A DNA stretch of 64,000 nucleotides from Campylobacter concisus ATCC 51562 (GCF_000466745.1 NZ_ANNI01000003.1:496001-560000), one strand, 5' to 3'; numbered from the stretch's first letter, positions 37,147 to 47,102 are shown. Numbers and translations: made by a program. Notes: a model not told the origin generated them from the letters alone.

Positions 37147-38468
37147 TTTTCTTCCGTTTCATTTATTATTTTTATTAGTTCATTTACATCGTCATCTAAA
37201 AGTGTTCTTAAATCAAGTAAAAATTTATCATTTTCTATGCGGCCGATCACCTTTTTTTGCCTAAATTTCTGCTCATTTAAAACTGCATCTCCGCTAACTG
37301 CCAAAGCCACGCTTGGAATTTTTTTATTTGGCATCGCCCCACCTCCTACAAAGGTTTGTGTGCGAACTATCTCAAGCGGTGTTTTTAGATTTTTATTTAT
37401 AAAATTTGCTAAGTTTTCAAGCTCTTTTACGCTTTTGTGAAGCAGTTTTTGCGTTGTGATTAGCTCGAATTCTTTATTTAAATAAGCTTTCATGCTCTCA
37501 GCCAAAAGCGAGATGATCACTTTATCTACGCGAAGCATCCTTAAAAGCTGGTTTTTCCTAAGCTTTGCGATGAGCTCTTTTTTGCCGACAATTATGCCAC
37601 ACTGCACCGCACCAAGCAGCTTATCGCCACTAAAACTAACTAGCGAAACATCTTTTAAATTTTTTAGATCTGGCTCGTTTTTGTCAAGATTAAACGGCAA
37701 ATTTCCGTAAAAACCACTGCCAAGATCAAAATAATCTATCAAATTTTGCCTGCTTGCTAGCTCGCTTAGCTCATTTGCCGTGGTCTCTTCGCTAAAGCCA
37801 ACGATGTCAAAATTTGATCTATGAACCTTTACAAGCATTGCCGTTTCGTCACTGATCGCCTCTTCGTAGTCTCTTAGCCTAGTTTTGTTCGTAGTGCCGA
37901 CCTCTTTTAAGATACAACCTGCATTTGCCATCACCTCAGGTACTCTAAAACTACCGCCGATCTCGACTAGCTCGCCTCTGCTAACGACCACTTCCCTGCC
38001 CTTTGCAAAGGTGTTTAGCACCAAAAATACAACGCTTGCGTTGTTATTTACAACGATGGCGTCTTCAAAGCCAAAGGCCCTTGCTATTAGCGAGCCAACG
38101 TAGTCGTATCTGTTGCCACGGCTGCCTGTTTTTAGGTTGTATTCGAGATTTGAGTATCCTGTGATAACAGGCGTTGCTCGCTTTAAAATTTCTTTATCTA
38201 TGACGCTTCTAGCGAGGTTTGTGTGAATGGTCACACCGGTTAAATTTAGCACTCTTTGAAGGCTTGATTCATTAAATTTATGATATTCGTTTAGGATTAA
38301 ATCTATTATTTCTTGCAACGCAAAATTTGCATTTTCATTTAAAATTTTAGCTCTAACTTCATTTAAAATTTGCCTCGCAAGCAATGTGACTAAATTTATA
38401 TCAAATCCTGAAAATGCTTCGTTTTTTATGATCTTATCAACTTGTGGGATATCTCTTAAATCGCTCAA
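37143..38468 (-). CDS. selA: L-seryl-tRNA(Sec) selenium transferase
   Basis: SelA converts Ser-tRNA(Sec) to Sec-tRNA(Sec) with selenophosphate, using PLP. It has 441 residues. The PLP lysine lies in SFSGDKLLGAVQCGI (~282), and the N-terminal domain NLTGVTIHTNLARS-type stretch (LNLTGVTIHTNLAR) is typical. It is the first gene of selA-selB and divergent from the Fe-S protein gene. No tRNA-Sec gene was found in the window. Confidence 0.97.
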   Translation of the reverse strand: MSDLRDIPQVDKIIKNEAFSGFDINLVTLLARQILNEVRAKILNENANFALQEIIDLILNEYHKFNESSLQRVLNLTGVTIHTNLARSVIDKEILKRATPVITGYSNLEYNLKTGSRGNRYDYVGSLIARAFGFEDAIVVNNNASVVFLVLNTFAKGREVVVSRGELVEIGGSFRVPEVMANAGCILKEVGTTNKTRLRDYEEAISDETAMLVKVHRSNFDIVGFSEETTANELSELASRQNLIDYFDLGSGFYGNLPFNLDKNEPDLKNLKDVSLVSFSGDKLLGAVQCGIIVGKKELIAKLRKNQLLRMLRVDKVIISLLAESMKAYLNKEFELITTQKLLHKSVKELENLANFINKNLKTPLEIVRTQTFVGGGAMPNKKIPSVALAVSGDAVLNEQKFRQKKVIGRIENDKFLLDLRTLLDDDVNELIKIINETEEK

Positions 38469-38622
38469 TTTGTGCTCCTAGTAAGTTAGTTTTACCAAGC
38501 CGTGATTTTAACATAAAAAATATTATAAATTAAACCTTAGAGCAAAAAGGAACATATAAAATTCAGAGTCTATTAATCCCATTAATATTAAAATAAGCCT
38601 GTTTTTGATAATAGGAGAAATT

Positions 38623-40296
38623 ATGAAAGAATTTGGCTTTTATAACGATTTTGACGATACTTTAATGCTAAATGAACAGATAGAAATAAATAATGAAAAG
38701 GAAGAATATTTAGTTTCTAACTCGCCAAAGCTTAAAGCAAACATTATCGCACCTGAGATAAATTTTTATCTAAAAAATACAACCGCAAGCGTCTTAGAAA
38801 AAGCTAAAAATACACTTTTGCTTTATGAAGCAAGAGCAACTGCATTTGACATGGCAAAGGATGTTGATTACGAAAAAGAAGTCGGAAAAAACGTCGTAAT
38901 AGTAAGCAACTCAGGCCGTGAGGAGCTAGCAAATTTATTAAAAGAAAATGGCTATAAAGTCATTGAATTAACGCATTTTGAAGTGAAATTTATTTATGGT
39001 GCAGCTGGCGAGCTTAGTGTTTTGATACTTAGAGCAAATGACGAATTTGAGGTCGATTGCGACTTTTTCTTGGTTGAAAATGCAAGGGATTATATGCTAA
39101 AGCAAAGCGGCTGTTATGAAATAGCTGGGCTAGAAGATGAAGCTGTGCTTAAAATGTTAAATGAAAAAACTCCAAAATTTAAGTACAAAAGCCTAACTCA
39201 ATATGACTCTTCGATCTGTCAATATCACGAACGACGAAATGAAATTTGTGGACGCTGTGTCGATGTTTGTCCAACTGTGGCCATTTTAAAAGAAGATGAG
39301 ACAAAGCATCTTGTTTTTTCACAAATCGATTGTGTAAATTGTGGCAACTGCATTAGCGTCTGCCCTAGCGGATCTCTTGACTCTACACTTATGCCACAAA
39401 ACTCATTTGCTACTATTGCCAAACTTTACAAAGGTAAAATTCCACTAATAATCTCCAATGAAACAAATTTAGACGAGCTAAATATAAGCCTACCTGAAAA
39501 TGTCCTACCTTTTTTCATATTAGCACCACATATGTTAAATCAAGCTCATCTTCTTACATTGCTTCAAGAAAGTGGTGCGAGTGTGATTTTATTTAGCAAA
39601 ACTCTTGGCAAAGGCGAAAAAGACGCCATTAGCATCTTAAATCAAATTTATGAGCTTAAATTTAAAGAGACGGCGATCTATCACGCTAAAGATAAAAATG
39701 AGCTTGAAGATACACTCAAAAAGGCAAAATTTATAGCTGACTCACAACACACAATAAACGAATATGCCTTACCAAAAAGAGAAATTTTTGCAAAAAGGCT
39801 CGAGTTTTTAGTAGGTAGTGAAGATCTTGGCGTGGTAAAAAGCGGCGAGATGATAAGATACGGCGATGTCAAGATAAACACTGATAGCTGTACGCTTTGT
39901 CTAAGTTGCGTTGGCGCTTGTAACGTAAGTGCGCTAGTGGCTGATAAAAAGACAAATTCGATTTTATTTAATCCAAGCGTCTGTACAGCTTGCGGATACT
40001 GCGAACTAAGCTGTGCTGAAAAAGATACCATAAGCCTTGAGGTTGGAAAAATTTCTCTTAAGCCTGAGTTTTTTACATATAATGAGCTGGCACGAGATGA
40101 GCTTTTTGCCTGTGTTGAGTGCGGAAAAGAGTTTGCGACTAAAAAAGCGGTCGAAAAGATCGCAACTATAATGCAACCAAGATTTGGCAACGATAGGGTC
40201 AAGATAAAAGCGCTTTACTGCTGTGCTGACTGTAAGGCCAAACTAATGGTTCAAGCCCAAATAAACGCGATGAAAGAGGATTTATTAAATGGATAA
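38623..40296 (+). CDS. Multi-[4Fe-4S] ferredoxin-like protein linked to formate dehydrogenase
   Basis: The 557-residue cytoplasmic protein contains four ferredoxin-type clusters in two pairs: CGRCVDVCP and CVNCGNCISVCP (~207-245), and CTLCLSCVGAC and CTACGYCELSC (~428-470). A C-terminal zinc-ribbon-like segment (CVEC ... CCADC) follows. The ATG at 38623 is chosen for its AGGAGAAATT site; an upstream TTG at 38605 reads through that site and is not preferred. It matches Cj1377c, also beside selA. A TorD-like gene overlaps its end, which suggests an electron-transfer or maturation role for a molybdoenzyme. Confidence 0.85.
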   Translation: MKEFGFYNDFDDTLMLNEQIEINNEKEEYLVSNSPKLKANIIAPEINFYLKNTTASVLEKAKNTLLLYEARATAFDMAKDVDYEKEVGKNVVIVSNSGREELANLLKENGYKVIELTHFEVKFIYGAAGELSVLILRANDEFEVDCDFFLVENARDYMLKQSGCYEIAGLEDEAVLKMLNEKTPKFKYKSLTQYDSSICQYHERRNEICGRCVDVCPTVAILKEDETKHLVFSQIDCVNCGNCISVCPSGSLDSTLMPQNSFATIAKLYKGKIPLIISNETNLDELNISLPENVLPFFILAPHMLNQAHLLTLLQESGASVILFSKTLGKGEKDAISILNQIYELKFKETAIYHAKDKNELEDTLKKAKFIADSQHTINEYALPKREIFAKRLEFLVGSEDLGVVKSGEMIRYGDVKINTDSCTLCLSCVGACNVSALVADKKTNSILFNPSVCTACGYCELSCAEKDTISLEVGKISLKPEFFTYNELARDELFACVECGKEFATKKAVEKIATIMQPRFGNDRVKIKALYCCADCKAKLMVQAQINAMKEDLLNG

Positions 40297-41002
40297 AAAC
40301 ATTATAAAAGCAAGATCATATTTTTACGAATTTCTAGCATATCCTATGTTTTTTTACACAAATGATGAGAAATTTGCAAGGTGGAAAGAGCAGCTAAAAT
40401 ACTTAAGCGCAAATCCTTTAAGCGAGGATAGTGATATTGCGTTTAAAAATTTAGATAAATTTAGCTTTGAAGAATTTTCAAAAGAACAAAATGACGTTCT
40501 TTTTGGCTTTACAAATATCCCTTTAAGTGCCTCATTTTATGAAGAAGGCAGAGACAACGGAGCAGCTAGGCTTAGGGTTATTGAATGTTTAAAACTAAGC
40601 CCATATAGACGTGATAGCGAGCTTTGCAAAGACAGCGAGGACTACGTTGGATTTATATTTTTAGCGATGGCTACATTTTTAAAAGATGAGTTTAATGATG
40701 CAAAAAATATTAGCAATAAGCTATTTTCTGAGACCTTAAATTTATTTGTAGATGAGTTTGGCTCGCTACTTTTAGCTCACAAAGAGGCAAATTTCTTTAA
40801 ATCATATACTATTATTTTAAAAGATTTCATCGATCTTGAACGCTCTATACTAAACGTAGAAGCACCGGCTAAGCCAAAAGGCGATAGTGTCGCCATGGCA
40901 GCACTTAAGAAAGAGCCATTTCAAAGCAAGATGCCAACATTTAAAACCAAGCTTCATTGGGAGGAATTTTCTCCAGTCATCTCACACGAGTTTAAAGACT
41001 AG
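40289..41002 (+). CDS. TorD-family molybdoenzyme chaperone
   Basis: This 237-residue, mostly helical protein resembles the TorD/DmsD chaperone family: the YEFLAYPMFF start, a helical core, and the segment EDYVGFIFLAMATFL. Such chaperones hold the Tat signal and help insert the molybdenum cofactor. FdhA is the only Tat molybdoenzyme in the window, so it is the likely client. The gene overlaps the Fe-S protein by 8 nt. Confidence 0.8.
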   Translation: MDKNIIKARSYFYEFLAYPMFFYTNDEKFARWKEQLKYLSANPLSEDSDIAFKNLDKFSFEEFSKEQNDVLFGFTNIPLSASFYEEGRDNGAARLRVIECLKLSPYRRDSELCKDSEDYVGFIFLAMATFLKDEFNDAKNISNKLFSETLNLFVDEFGSLLLAHKEANFFKSYTIILKDFIDLERSILNVEAPAKPKGDSVAMAALKKEPFQSKMPTFKTKLHWEEFSPVISHEFKD

Positions 41003-41091
41003 CTTAAATTTACTATTAGCCCGGCTAGGAGTAAATTTATATCTCATCGGCGTCATCCCACTTCTTAGCATAGCCCTTTTTAGAGCTAAAT

Positions 41092-41358
41092 TTGATCTAT
41101 AAAAACGCTAGCGAAAGAGCAAAGTTAAAGCTTCACTTTTGCCTGCTCATCTTCTTTTTGACCGTCGGACACGTTGCGATGATATTTGGCATGGTTGATC
41201 CTACTATAACAGGCTACAAGGCTAATGATGGCGCGATGGATATGCATATGAATATGCAAATGAATATGCCAGCAGATATGTCGATGCATGATCACCACAA
41301 GATGATGATACAAAATATGAGCGATGACAACTCAACTAATATACATATGCACCACTAA
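41092..41358 (+). CDS. Small membrane protein with Met/His-rich tail
   Basis: This 88-residue protein has one hydrophobic segment (~17-40, FCLLIFFLTVGHVAMIFGM) and a C-terminal tail of about 40 residues packed with Met and His (for example MDMHMNMQMNM, SMHDHHKMM, ending HMHH). Such tails bind copper or other soft metals. The TTG start has a weak ribosome-binding site. An adjacent +1-related frame (to 41102) encodes another hydrophobic stretch (NLYLIGVIPLLSIALF), so the true N-terminus may differ. It ends the Fe-S protein/TorD gene run. Confidence 0.6.
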   Translation: MIYKNASERAKLKLHFCLLIFFLTVGHVAMIFGMVDPTITGYKANDGAMDMHMNMQMNMPADMSMHDHHKMMIQNMSDDNSTNIHMHH

Positions 41359-41359
41359 A

Positions 41360-41397
41360 TTTTATAGCTTCTTGGCAGCTGCCAAGAAGCTATAAAA
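41360..41397. terminator. Bidirectional terminator (perfect 19-bp palindrome)
   Basis: Two perfect 19-base arms (TTTTATAGCTTCTTGGCAG and its complement) lie between the stop codons of converging genes. They give U-rich tails on both strands. Confidence 0.9.
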
Positions 41398-41399
41398 AT

Positions 41400-42080
41400 T
41401 TAATTCTTTTTTTCTGCTTTTAACAATCTATCTTCTTTAAAAAATTTTTGGAGTGATTTTTGCTCTTTTGGACCGATCTTGTAGCTTATAAATTTAAGAT
41501 ACCACTTTATATCTTGCTCGCTTATGCCGCGACTTTTAGCGTACTGGGCTAAAATATAGTTTGGGATCTTTATATTTTTTTGCAAAAATTTTGCGACCAG
41601 TCTTTTGTAAAACGAGCCATTTTTTACGTAAGAAAACCTACCAAAAACAAAGGGCAAATTTGTCTTTTCGTGCCAAATTTGACCAAGGTCATAAAAGTAC
41701 TCTTTGCCCTCACTTAAGTATGCCTTTAGCGCCCTGTCACCTATGACCACCTCGCCATTTAGCTTAAGCACCTTGGCTAGGGCGTTTGAGCTAGCCGAGG
41801 CAGGATCTGGCTTTGGGGCTGAGTTTTTGCGCACAAGCACGCTTTTTACATCTTTTTTGGCGACTATTCCAAAATTTAGCTTCTTTAAATTTGCCTTTTT
41901 ACTAGCTATGCTTGAGATCACCGCAGCGTCGATCTTTCTGGCATTTAGGGCTCTGTTTAGCTTGCTTGGCACGCCCTTTTTAAACTCGATAGCCTTTTTT
42001 ATCTGAGAGCTTAGTGGGGCTGATTTTAAAAATACGTGAAATGGGAGTAAGTTTAGATAATCAATCTTTCCAAATATCAT
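41400..42080 (-). CDS. mqnA: Chorismate dehydratase MqnA (futalosine pathway)
   Basis: MqnA converts chorismate to 3-enolpyruvylbenzoate at the start of the futalosine route to menaquinone, used by campylobacters. The 226-residue protein has the family opening FGKIDYLNLLPFHVF and the SSxAS-type segment (AAVISSIASKKA). The ATG overlaps the barstar gene by 4 nt. It is the Cj1285c counterpart. Confidence 0.88.
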   Translation of the reverse strand: MIFGKIDYLNLLPFHVFLKSAPLSSQIKKAIEFKKGVPSKLNRALNARKIDAAVISSIASKKANLKKLNFGIVAKKDVKSVLVRKNSAPKPDPASASSNALAKVLKLNGEVVIGDRALKAYLSEGKEYFYDLGQIWHEKTNLPFVFGRFSYVKNGSFYKRLVAKFLQKNIKIPNYILAQYAKSRGISEQDIKWYLKFISYKIGPKEQKSLQKFFKEDRLLKAEKKN

Positions 42081-42349
42081 TTTTCATCTTTTACAAGCTC
42101 AAATTTAACCATCTCGTTTTCGTTGCAAACGTCGCGAAATAGCTGAGCTAGGCTCTCTTTTGTGGCACTATCCAAAGCATTTTCATTTTTTAGCTTTATA
42201 AGCGTTGGCTCATTTATCTCGCAAAGGCAGTCAAAGAGCGCGTCTAAATTTTTGCCGTAGTACTCTGGCAGGTCAAATTTCTTAGCAAAATACTCATGCA
42301 TCTTCTCTTTTTCGACCATCTTTTTGGCATCTAATATCACGCTTTTCAT
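42077..42349 (-). CDS. Barstar-family ribonuclease inhibitor
   Basis: The 90-residue protein matches barstar in length and core sequence: LPEYYGKNLDALFDCL (27-42). It keeps Tyr30/31, Gly32, Asn34, Asp36 and Asp40, the residues that plug the barnase active site; Trp38 of barstar is Phe here. It overlaps the barnase-like gene and mqnA by 4 nt each. It should protect the cell from the adjacent nuclease. Confidence 0.92.
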   Translation of the reverse strand: MKSVILDAKKMVEKEKMHEYFAKKFDLPEYYGKNLDALFDCLCEINEPTLIKLKNENALDSATKESLAQLFRDVCNENEMVKFELVKDEK

Positions 42350-42852
42350 TGCATCCTCTTCTCATAAAGCAGGTAAAAATGCTCGTAGTGATCAGGCGTG
42401 TAGTAGATAAGCCCGTCGTTTGAATATAAAATTCTCTCAGCGCCGCGCCTGCCACCATTGTAATTTACATCGCACTCAAACCACTTTCTACCATCAGCCT
42501 CAGGCAGCCTCTTTTCTCTGTTTGAAAATCTATCCCCGCCGATGCTTTTGCCGCCGCTTATCTGCCATAAATTTCCGCTTTTTGCGTCCCAGCCAAGAGC
42601 CATTGCCTCTTTTTTGGTTATGAAATTCTTTGGTAGCTTGTTAAATTTATAGATATAAAGTGCGACCTCATCTTTTGAGGTGTATGAGCCGTTTTCTGCG
42701 AGGCTCTGGCTCTTTTGCCCCTCTTTGTTTAGCTGCTCAAGTAAAATTTGAGCGTTTTTGTTTGCCTCTCCGCCCTCTTTTGAAAAAAAGAAAGTACCGA
42801 TGATGATGGCAATGACAAAGGCGACTAGAGCCGGCAAAAGTCTTTTGTTCAA
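42346..42852 (-). CDS. Barnase-family ribonuclease with N-terminal membrane/secretion segment
   Basis: The 168-residue protein has a hydrophobic N-terminal segment (5-23) and then a barnase domain. Segments closely match barnase: KEAMALGWDAKSGNLW, GGKSIGGDRFSNRE, ERILYSNDGLIYYTPDHY. Catalytic residues are kept with constant spacing: Glu126, Arg136, Arg140 and His155 (barnase Glu73, Arg83, Arg87, His102). It is likely exported or membrane-anchored. It lies between upp and the barstar gene, and C. jejuni lacks it at this place. Confidence 0.93.
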   Translation of the reverse strand: MNKRLLPALVAFVIAIIIGTFFFSKEGGEANKNAQILLEQLNKEGQKSQSLAENGSYTSKDEVALYIYKFNKLPKNFITKKEAMALGWDAKSGNLWQISGGKSIGGDRFSNREKRLPEADGRKWFECDVNYNGGRRGAERILYSNDGLIYYTPDHYEHFYLLYEKRMQ

Positions 42853-42861
42853 ATTTAGCCC

Positions 42862-43488
42862 TTAAAGAGTGTTAAAAACTCTATCGCCAGCATCACCAAG
42901 ACCTGGTACGATGTAGTTTTTCTCGTTTAGTTTCTCATCGATCGAAGCCGTATAGACCTCGACGTCTGGGTAAATTTCACTAAATCTCTTTAGCCCCTCA
43001 GGTGCGGCGATGATAGAGATAAATTTGATCTCTTTAACGCCCTTTTCACGCAAGAATTTAACCGCATCTATCGCCGTGCCGCCAGTCGCAAACATAGGAT
43101 CGATGATGATAGCCATGCGCTCTTTTGCGTCTTTTGGAAGCTTTGCGTAGAAAAACTCAGCCTGCGCTGTCTCTTCGTTTCGCTGAAAGCCCAAAAAGCC
43201 AACGCTCGCATCTGGTATGATGGTAAAGACGCTATCAAGCATGCCAAGAGCAGCCCTTAAAATAGGGCATATCATCACCTTTGTAGTTAGCCTTTTTGCG
43301 TCTGCCACCGCAACTGGGGTTTGGACTTTGACATCTTTTACCTTTAAATTTCTAGTCGCCTCAAAGATCATAAGATAGCTGATCTCATCAACTAGCATGC
43401 GAAACTGAAAAGGTTGGGTATTTTTATCACGTAGAATGGTTAATTTATGCTCGATCAGTGGGTGTGAGATGAGCTTCACGTTTTGCAT
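42862..43488 (-). CDS. upp: Uracil phosphoribosyltransferase
   Basis: Upp salvages uracil to UMP. It is 208 residues long with the PRPP-binding loop DPMFATGGTA (~128-137) and the uracil-binding C-terminus (PGLGDAGDRVF). It lies 9 nt upstream of the barnase-like gene. It has its own start after the malic enzyme terminator. Confidence 0.97.
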   Translation of the reverse strand: MQNVKLISHPLIEHKLTILRDKNTQPFQFRMLVDEISYLMIFEATRNLKVKDVKVQTPVAVADAKRLTTKVMICPILRAALGMLDSVFTIIPDASVGFLGFQRNEETAQAEFFYAKLPKDAKERMAIIIDPMFATGGTAIDAVKFLREKGVKEIKFISIIAAPEGLKRFSEIYPDVEVYTASIDEKLNEKNYIVPGLGDAGDRVFNTL

Positions 43489-43547
43489 TTTTTATCCTTA
43501 AATTTACTGTTTTTAGAAGGTTTATCTTTACAAAATGCCAAAAGAGT

Positions 43548-43570
43548 TTAGCCCAAAAATTGGGCTAAAA
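43548..43570 (-). terminator. Terminator after the malic enzyme gene
   Basis: A 10-bp stem TTTAGCCCAA / TTGGGCTAAA with a 3-nt loop lies directly after the malic enzyme stop codon. Confidence 0.75.
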
Positions 43571-43571
43571 T

Positions 43572-44825
43572 TTAAAATCCTTTTGCAAGTTTGGCTTTAT
43601 AAGCCTCAACATCAAAATCTTTTACTCTCGCTACGCCATCTTCAACTGCAGCTTTCGCAACTGCTGGAGCAACCGCTGTTAGCACACGTTTATCAAATGG
43701 TTTTGGGATGATGTACTCTTTGCCAAATTTTAGCTCGCTAACACCACTTGCTTTTAAAACTTCAGCTGGTACTGGCTCTTTTGCAAGCTGTGCAAGCGCT
43801 CTAGCTGCAGCCATTTTCATATTTTCAGTGATTTTTTTAGCTCTAACGTCAAGCGCACCTCTAAAGATGAATGGAAAGCCTAAAACGTTATTTACTTGGT
43901 TAGGATAGTCGCTTCTGCCTGTGCCCATCATAACGTCACTTCTTACAGCCTCAACGTCCTCTGGATAAATTTCAGGCACTGGGTTTGCCAAAGCAAAGAT
44001 GATAGGCTCTTTATTCATTGACGCAACCATCTCTTTTGTAAGCACACCAGGCTTAGAAAGACCTAAAAACATGTCAGCGCCATTCATCGCATCAGCCAAA
44101 GTTCTATCCTCAGTTTCAAGCGCAAACTCTACCTTTTCAGGCGTTAGGTCTGTTCTTTTTGAGTGAATGACGCCTTTACTATCTATCATCACGATGTGTT
44201 TTGCACCAAGTGCTTTATACATCTTCGCGCACGCTATGCCAGCTGCACCTGCGCCGCTAACTACGATTTTTATCTTTGAGATATCTTTGCCAGAAATTTC
44301 CATCGCATTTATCATGCCAGCACTTGTTATCATCGCTGTGCCGTGCTGATCGTCATGCATGACTGGGATATCAACTGCTTCTTGAAGCTTTCTCTCGATC
44401 TCAAAGCACTTTGGAGCACGGATATCTTCTAAATTTATACCGCCAAATGTCGGAGCAAGAGCCTTGCAAATCTCAACGATCTTATCTGGATCATGCTCGT
44501 CTAGCTCGATATCAAAGGCATCAACATTTGCAAATTTTTTAAATAAGACTGACTTACCCTCCATAACTGGCTTACCAGCGATGGCGCCGATGTCGCCAAG
44601 CCCAAGGACAGCCGTGCCGTCGGTGATAACGGCTACCAGATTTGCTTTATTTGTATATTTATAAGCTAGCTCATTGTCGGCTTCTATCTCTTTGCAAGGC
44701 TCTGCAACGCCAGGCGTATAGGCCATTGAAAGGTCTCTTGATGTTTCGCAAGGCGTCTTTACCTTTATCTCGATCTTACCGCCTATATGGTAGTTTAATG
44801 CTTCTTCTTTAGTTACATGTGTCAT
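43572..44825 (-). CDS. Malic enzyme (malate oxidoreductase, short form)
   Basis: The 417-residue enzyme decarboxylates malate to pyruvate with NAD(P)+. It has the malic domain ([28 protein letters not shown]) and a Rossmann domain with [14 protein letters not shown] (~190). It lacks the phosphotransacetylase-like C-terminal domain of long MaeB forms. It overlaps gltX by 4 nt, as in C. jejuni (Cj1287c-Cj1288c). Confidence 0.95.
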   Translation of the reverse strand: MTHVTKEEALNYHIGGKIEIKVKTPCETSRDLSMAYTPGVAEPCKEIEADNELAYKYTNKANLVAVITDGTAVLGLGDIGAIAGKPVMEGKSVLFKKFANVDAFDIELDEHDPDKIVEICKALAPTFGGINLEDIRAPKCFEIERKLQEAVDIPVMHDDQHGTAMITSAGMINAMEISGKDISKIKIVVSGAGAAGIACAKMYKALGAKHIVMIDSKGVIHSKRTDLTPEKVEFALETEDRTLADAMNGADMFLGLSKPGVLTKEMVASMNKEPIIFALANPVPEIYPEDVEAVRSDVMMGTGRSDYPNQVNNVLGFPFIFRGALDVRAKKITENMKMAAARALAQLAKEPVPAEVLKASGVSELKFGKEYIIPKPFDKRVLTAVAPAVAKAAVEDGVARVKDFDVEAYKAKLAKGF

Positions 44826-46201
44826 TTTTCTTCCTTTAATAAATTTTGTATTCTATTTTTCGTCTCGCTACTGCCCACTACTTCAAGCACTTCAAAGATG
44901 CTTGGGCTCACGCTTGAGCCAGTTAGCGCTATTCTTAGAGCCTGAGCTAGGTCTTTTAGCTTTAAGCCATTTTGCTCTAAAAATTTATTAGTTAGCTCCT
45001 CGTAGCCCTTTGCGTCAAGGTCGCGGTCTAAAATTTGAGCAAATTTAGCCAAAATTTCTTTGCTATTTTCATTTATAAATTTAGCCCAAGCTTTCTCATC
45101 GTAGCTTTTTGGAGCGTTAATTATCGCGTTTGCGCTATTTGCCATTTCGATTAGTGTCTTTGATCTCTCACGGAGCGAATTTAGCAGTAGCTCGCCCTTT
45201 ACCAAAGCCTTAAAATCTACGCCAAACTCAAGCATATCGTGCGCTAGCCTCTCGTAAGGTAAAGTCTTAATGTAGTGAGAATTTAGCCAGTCAAGCTTTT
45301 GAGCGTTGTAAGTGCTTGAGCTTTTGTTGATATCGTTTGGATTGAAGTATTTAAGCATATCCTCAATAGTAAAAATCTCATCATCGCCGTGGCTCCAGCC
45401 AAGACGAACGAGAAAATTTAAGAGCGCTTCAGGCAGGTAGCCCATCTTTTTATACTCCATAACGTCAGTTGCGCCGTGTCTTTTGCTAAGCTTTTTACCA
45501 TCCTCTCCGTTTATCATAGCGACGTGATAAAATTTTGGTACCTTAAAGCCAAGTGCCTCGTAAAGAACGATCTGTTTTGGAGTATTTGAGAGGTGATCGT
45601 CACCACGGATGACGTCTGTTACGCCCATTAGTGCGTCATCTATTACGACCGTGAAGTTATAAGTTGGTGTACCGTCGCTTCTTGCGATGATAAAGTCGTC
45701 CAATATGTCTTCAACTTTAAATTTAACCTCACCTTTTATGCCATCATGTATGACGATTTCGCCACTTAATGGAGCTTTTATACGGATGACTGGCTCGATA
45801 CCAGCTGGAGGAGTGCCAGTAAAATCTCTATATCTATTATCATATTTTGGACGCTCTTTTCTTGCCTCCTGGCTAGCTCTAAGCTCTTCAAGCTCGTCCT
45901 TGCTCATATAGCATTTATATGCTTTGCCTTCTTCAAGTAGTTTTTTAACATACTCTTTGTAAAGATCAAATCTTTTTGATTGATATGTCACTTCGCCGTC
46001 GTGATCTAGCTTGCACCAAGCAAACGCTTCTTTTATGGCTTGCGTGGCCTCTTCTGAGTTTCGTTTTAAATCAGTATCTTCGATGCGAAGTAAAAATTTT
46101 CCATTATTAGCTCTTGCGTATAAATAATTATAAAGGGCTGTCCTAAGTCCGCCTATATGTAGATATCCAGTAGGCGACGGAGCAAATCTAGTAACTATCA
46201 T
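44822..46201 (-). CDS. gltX: Glutamyl-tRNA synthetase
   Basis: A class I synthetase of 459 residues from the ATG at 46201, beginning [18 protein letters not shown] with the HIGH motif. The KMSKS-type loop is KKLSKRHGA (~240). A longer frame to 46303 is rejected because it runs into the divergent SurA-like gene; TAAGG precedes the chosen ATG. Campylobacters usually have two GltX, one of which makes Glu-tRNA(Gln); which one this is cannot be told here. Confidence 0.95.
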   Translation of the reverse strand: MIVTRFAPSPTGYLHIGGLRTALYNYLYARANNGKFLLRIEDTDLKRNSEEATQAIKEAFAWCKLDHDGEVTYQSKRFDLYKEYVKKLLEEGKAYKCYMSKDELEELRASQEARKERPKYDNRYRDFTGTPPAGIEPVIRIKAPLSGEIVIHDGIKGEVKFKVEDILDDFIIARSDGTPTYNFTVVIDDALMGVTDVIRGDDHLSNTPKQIVLYEALGFKVPKFYHVAMINGEDGKKLSKRHGATDVMEYKKMGYLPEALLNFLVRLGWSHGDDEIFTIEDMLKYFNPNDINKSSSTYNAQKLDWLNSHYIKTLPYERLAHDMLEFGVDFKALVKGELLLNSLRERSKTLIEMANSANAIINAPKSYDEKAWAKFINENSKEILAKFAQILDRDLDAKGYEELTNKFLEQNGLKLKDLAQALRIALTGSSVSPSIFEVLEVVGSSETKNRIQNLLKEEK

Positions 46202-46271
46202 TTTGTGCCTTATTTTTATGTTATAATTGCCCAAAATTATATTTACTAAATACTTAAATAAAGGTTTTATT

Positions 46272-47102
46272 ATGAAAAAATTGCTCTTTTTGGCTGCTGG
46301 CATGCTAAGTGCTTTAAATTTATATTCGGCTCAGATGATAAACGGTATCGCAGCTATTGTAGAGAACGAACCAATCACGCTTTATGAAGTTTATAGCTTG
46401 AAAGAACAGCTAAGAGCTAGCGAACAAGATGCTTTAAATTTGCTCATAAGAGATAGACTCGAAGATGCTCAGATAAAAAATTTAAACATTAGCGTAACGC
46501 CATTTGAACTAAACGACAGGATCGAATCGATCGCAAAGCAAAATGGTATGACAAATTCGCAGTTTAGAAGCTCTATCCAAGCTCAAGGCATGGACTTTTT
46601 GGAGTTTAAAAACAACATAGAAAAAAAGATGCTTCAAGAAAAGCTTTATAAAAGCATTTTGGCTGAAGCTGGCAAAAATGTAAATGAGCAAAAAGCAAAG
46701 ATGTATTTTGACGCTAATCCTGATAAATTTAAGGTCTTTAGCACCGCTAGAGTCGTAGTTTATAGAGCAAAAGATCCTGAGCTACTTGAGGCTCAAAAGA
46801 CAAGTCCGAAGCTACTAGACGGCGTGCAAACACAAGAGGTTAGTTTGGACTATCAAAGCATAGATCCAAGGCTTGCTGCGATCATCTCAAGCACAAATAA
46901 CGGTGACTACACACAGCCTTTGCAAGGGCCTGACAGCTTTGATATGTTTTTAGTAAAAGAGAAGATCGGCTCATACACACCAAGCTTTGCAGATGTTAAG
47001 GATAATGTTATAAACGAGCTTTATCAAGGTGAGCAAGAAAAACTTATGGCTGATTATTTTGATAAACTCCGCGCAAAAGCAAAGATTCAAATTTTAAGAT
47101 AA
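46272..47102 (+). CDS. SurA-like periplasmic chaperone
   Basis: A 276-residue secreted protein with signal peptide (1-19, NLYSA-QM). The N-terminal SurA-like helical domain (IAAIVENEPITLYEVYSLKE) is followed by a poorly conserved parvulin-like region. It corresponds to Cj1289, a SurA-like chaperone for outer-membrane proteins, also divergent from gltX. The ATG at 46272 has AAGG upstream. Confidence 0.88.
   Translation: MKKLLFLAAGMLSALNLYSAQMINGIAAIVENEPITLYEVYSLKEQLRASEQDALNLLIRDRLEDAQIKNLNISVTPFELNDRIESIAKQNGMTNSQFRSSIQAQGMDFLEFKNNIEKKMLQEKLYKSILAEAGKNVNEQKAKMYFDANPDKFKVFSTARVVVYRAKDPELLEAQKTSPKLLDGVQTQEVSLDYQSIDPRLAAIISSTNNGDYTQPLQGPDSFDMFLVKEKIGSYTPSFADVKDNVINELYQGEQEKLMADYFDKLRAKAKIQILR

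Noticed and set aside
40887..41102. 71-codon frame overlapping the TorD-like gene end, with a hydrophobic tail
   Set aside because: Most of it is a shadow of the TorD-like gene and no usable start lies near the hydrophobic part. The possibility of a frameshift is kept as part of the Met/His-rich protein finding.
46202..46303. N-terminal extension of GltX by 34 residues
   Set aside because: The family begins at the [12 protein letters not shown] start and the extension overlaps the start of the divergent SurA-like gene.
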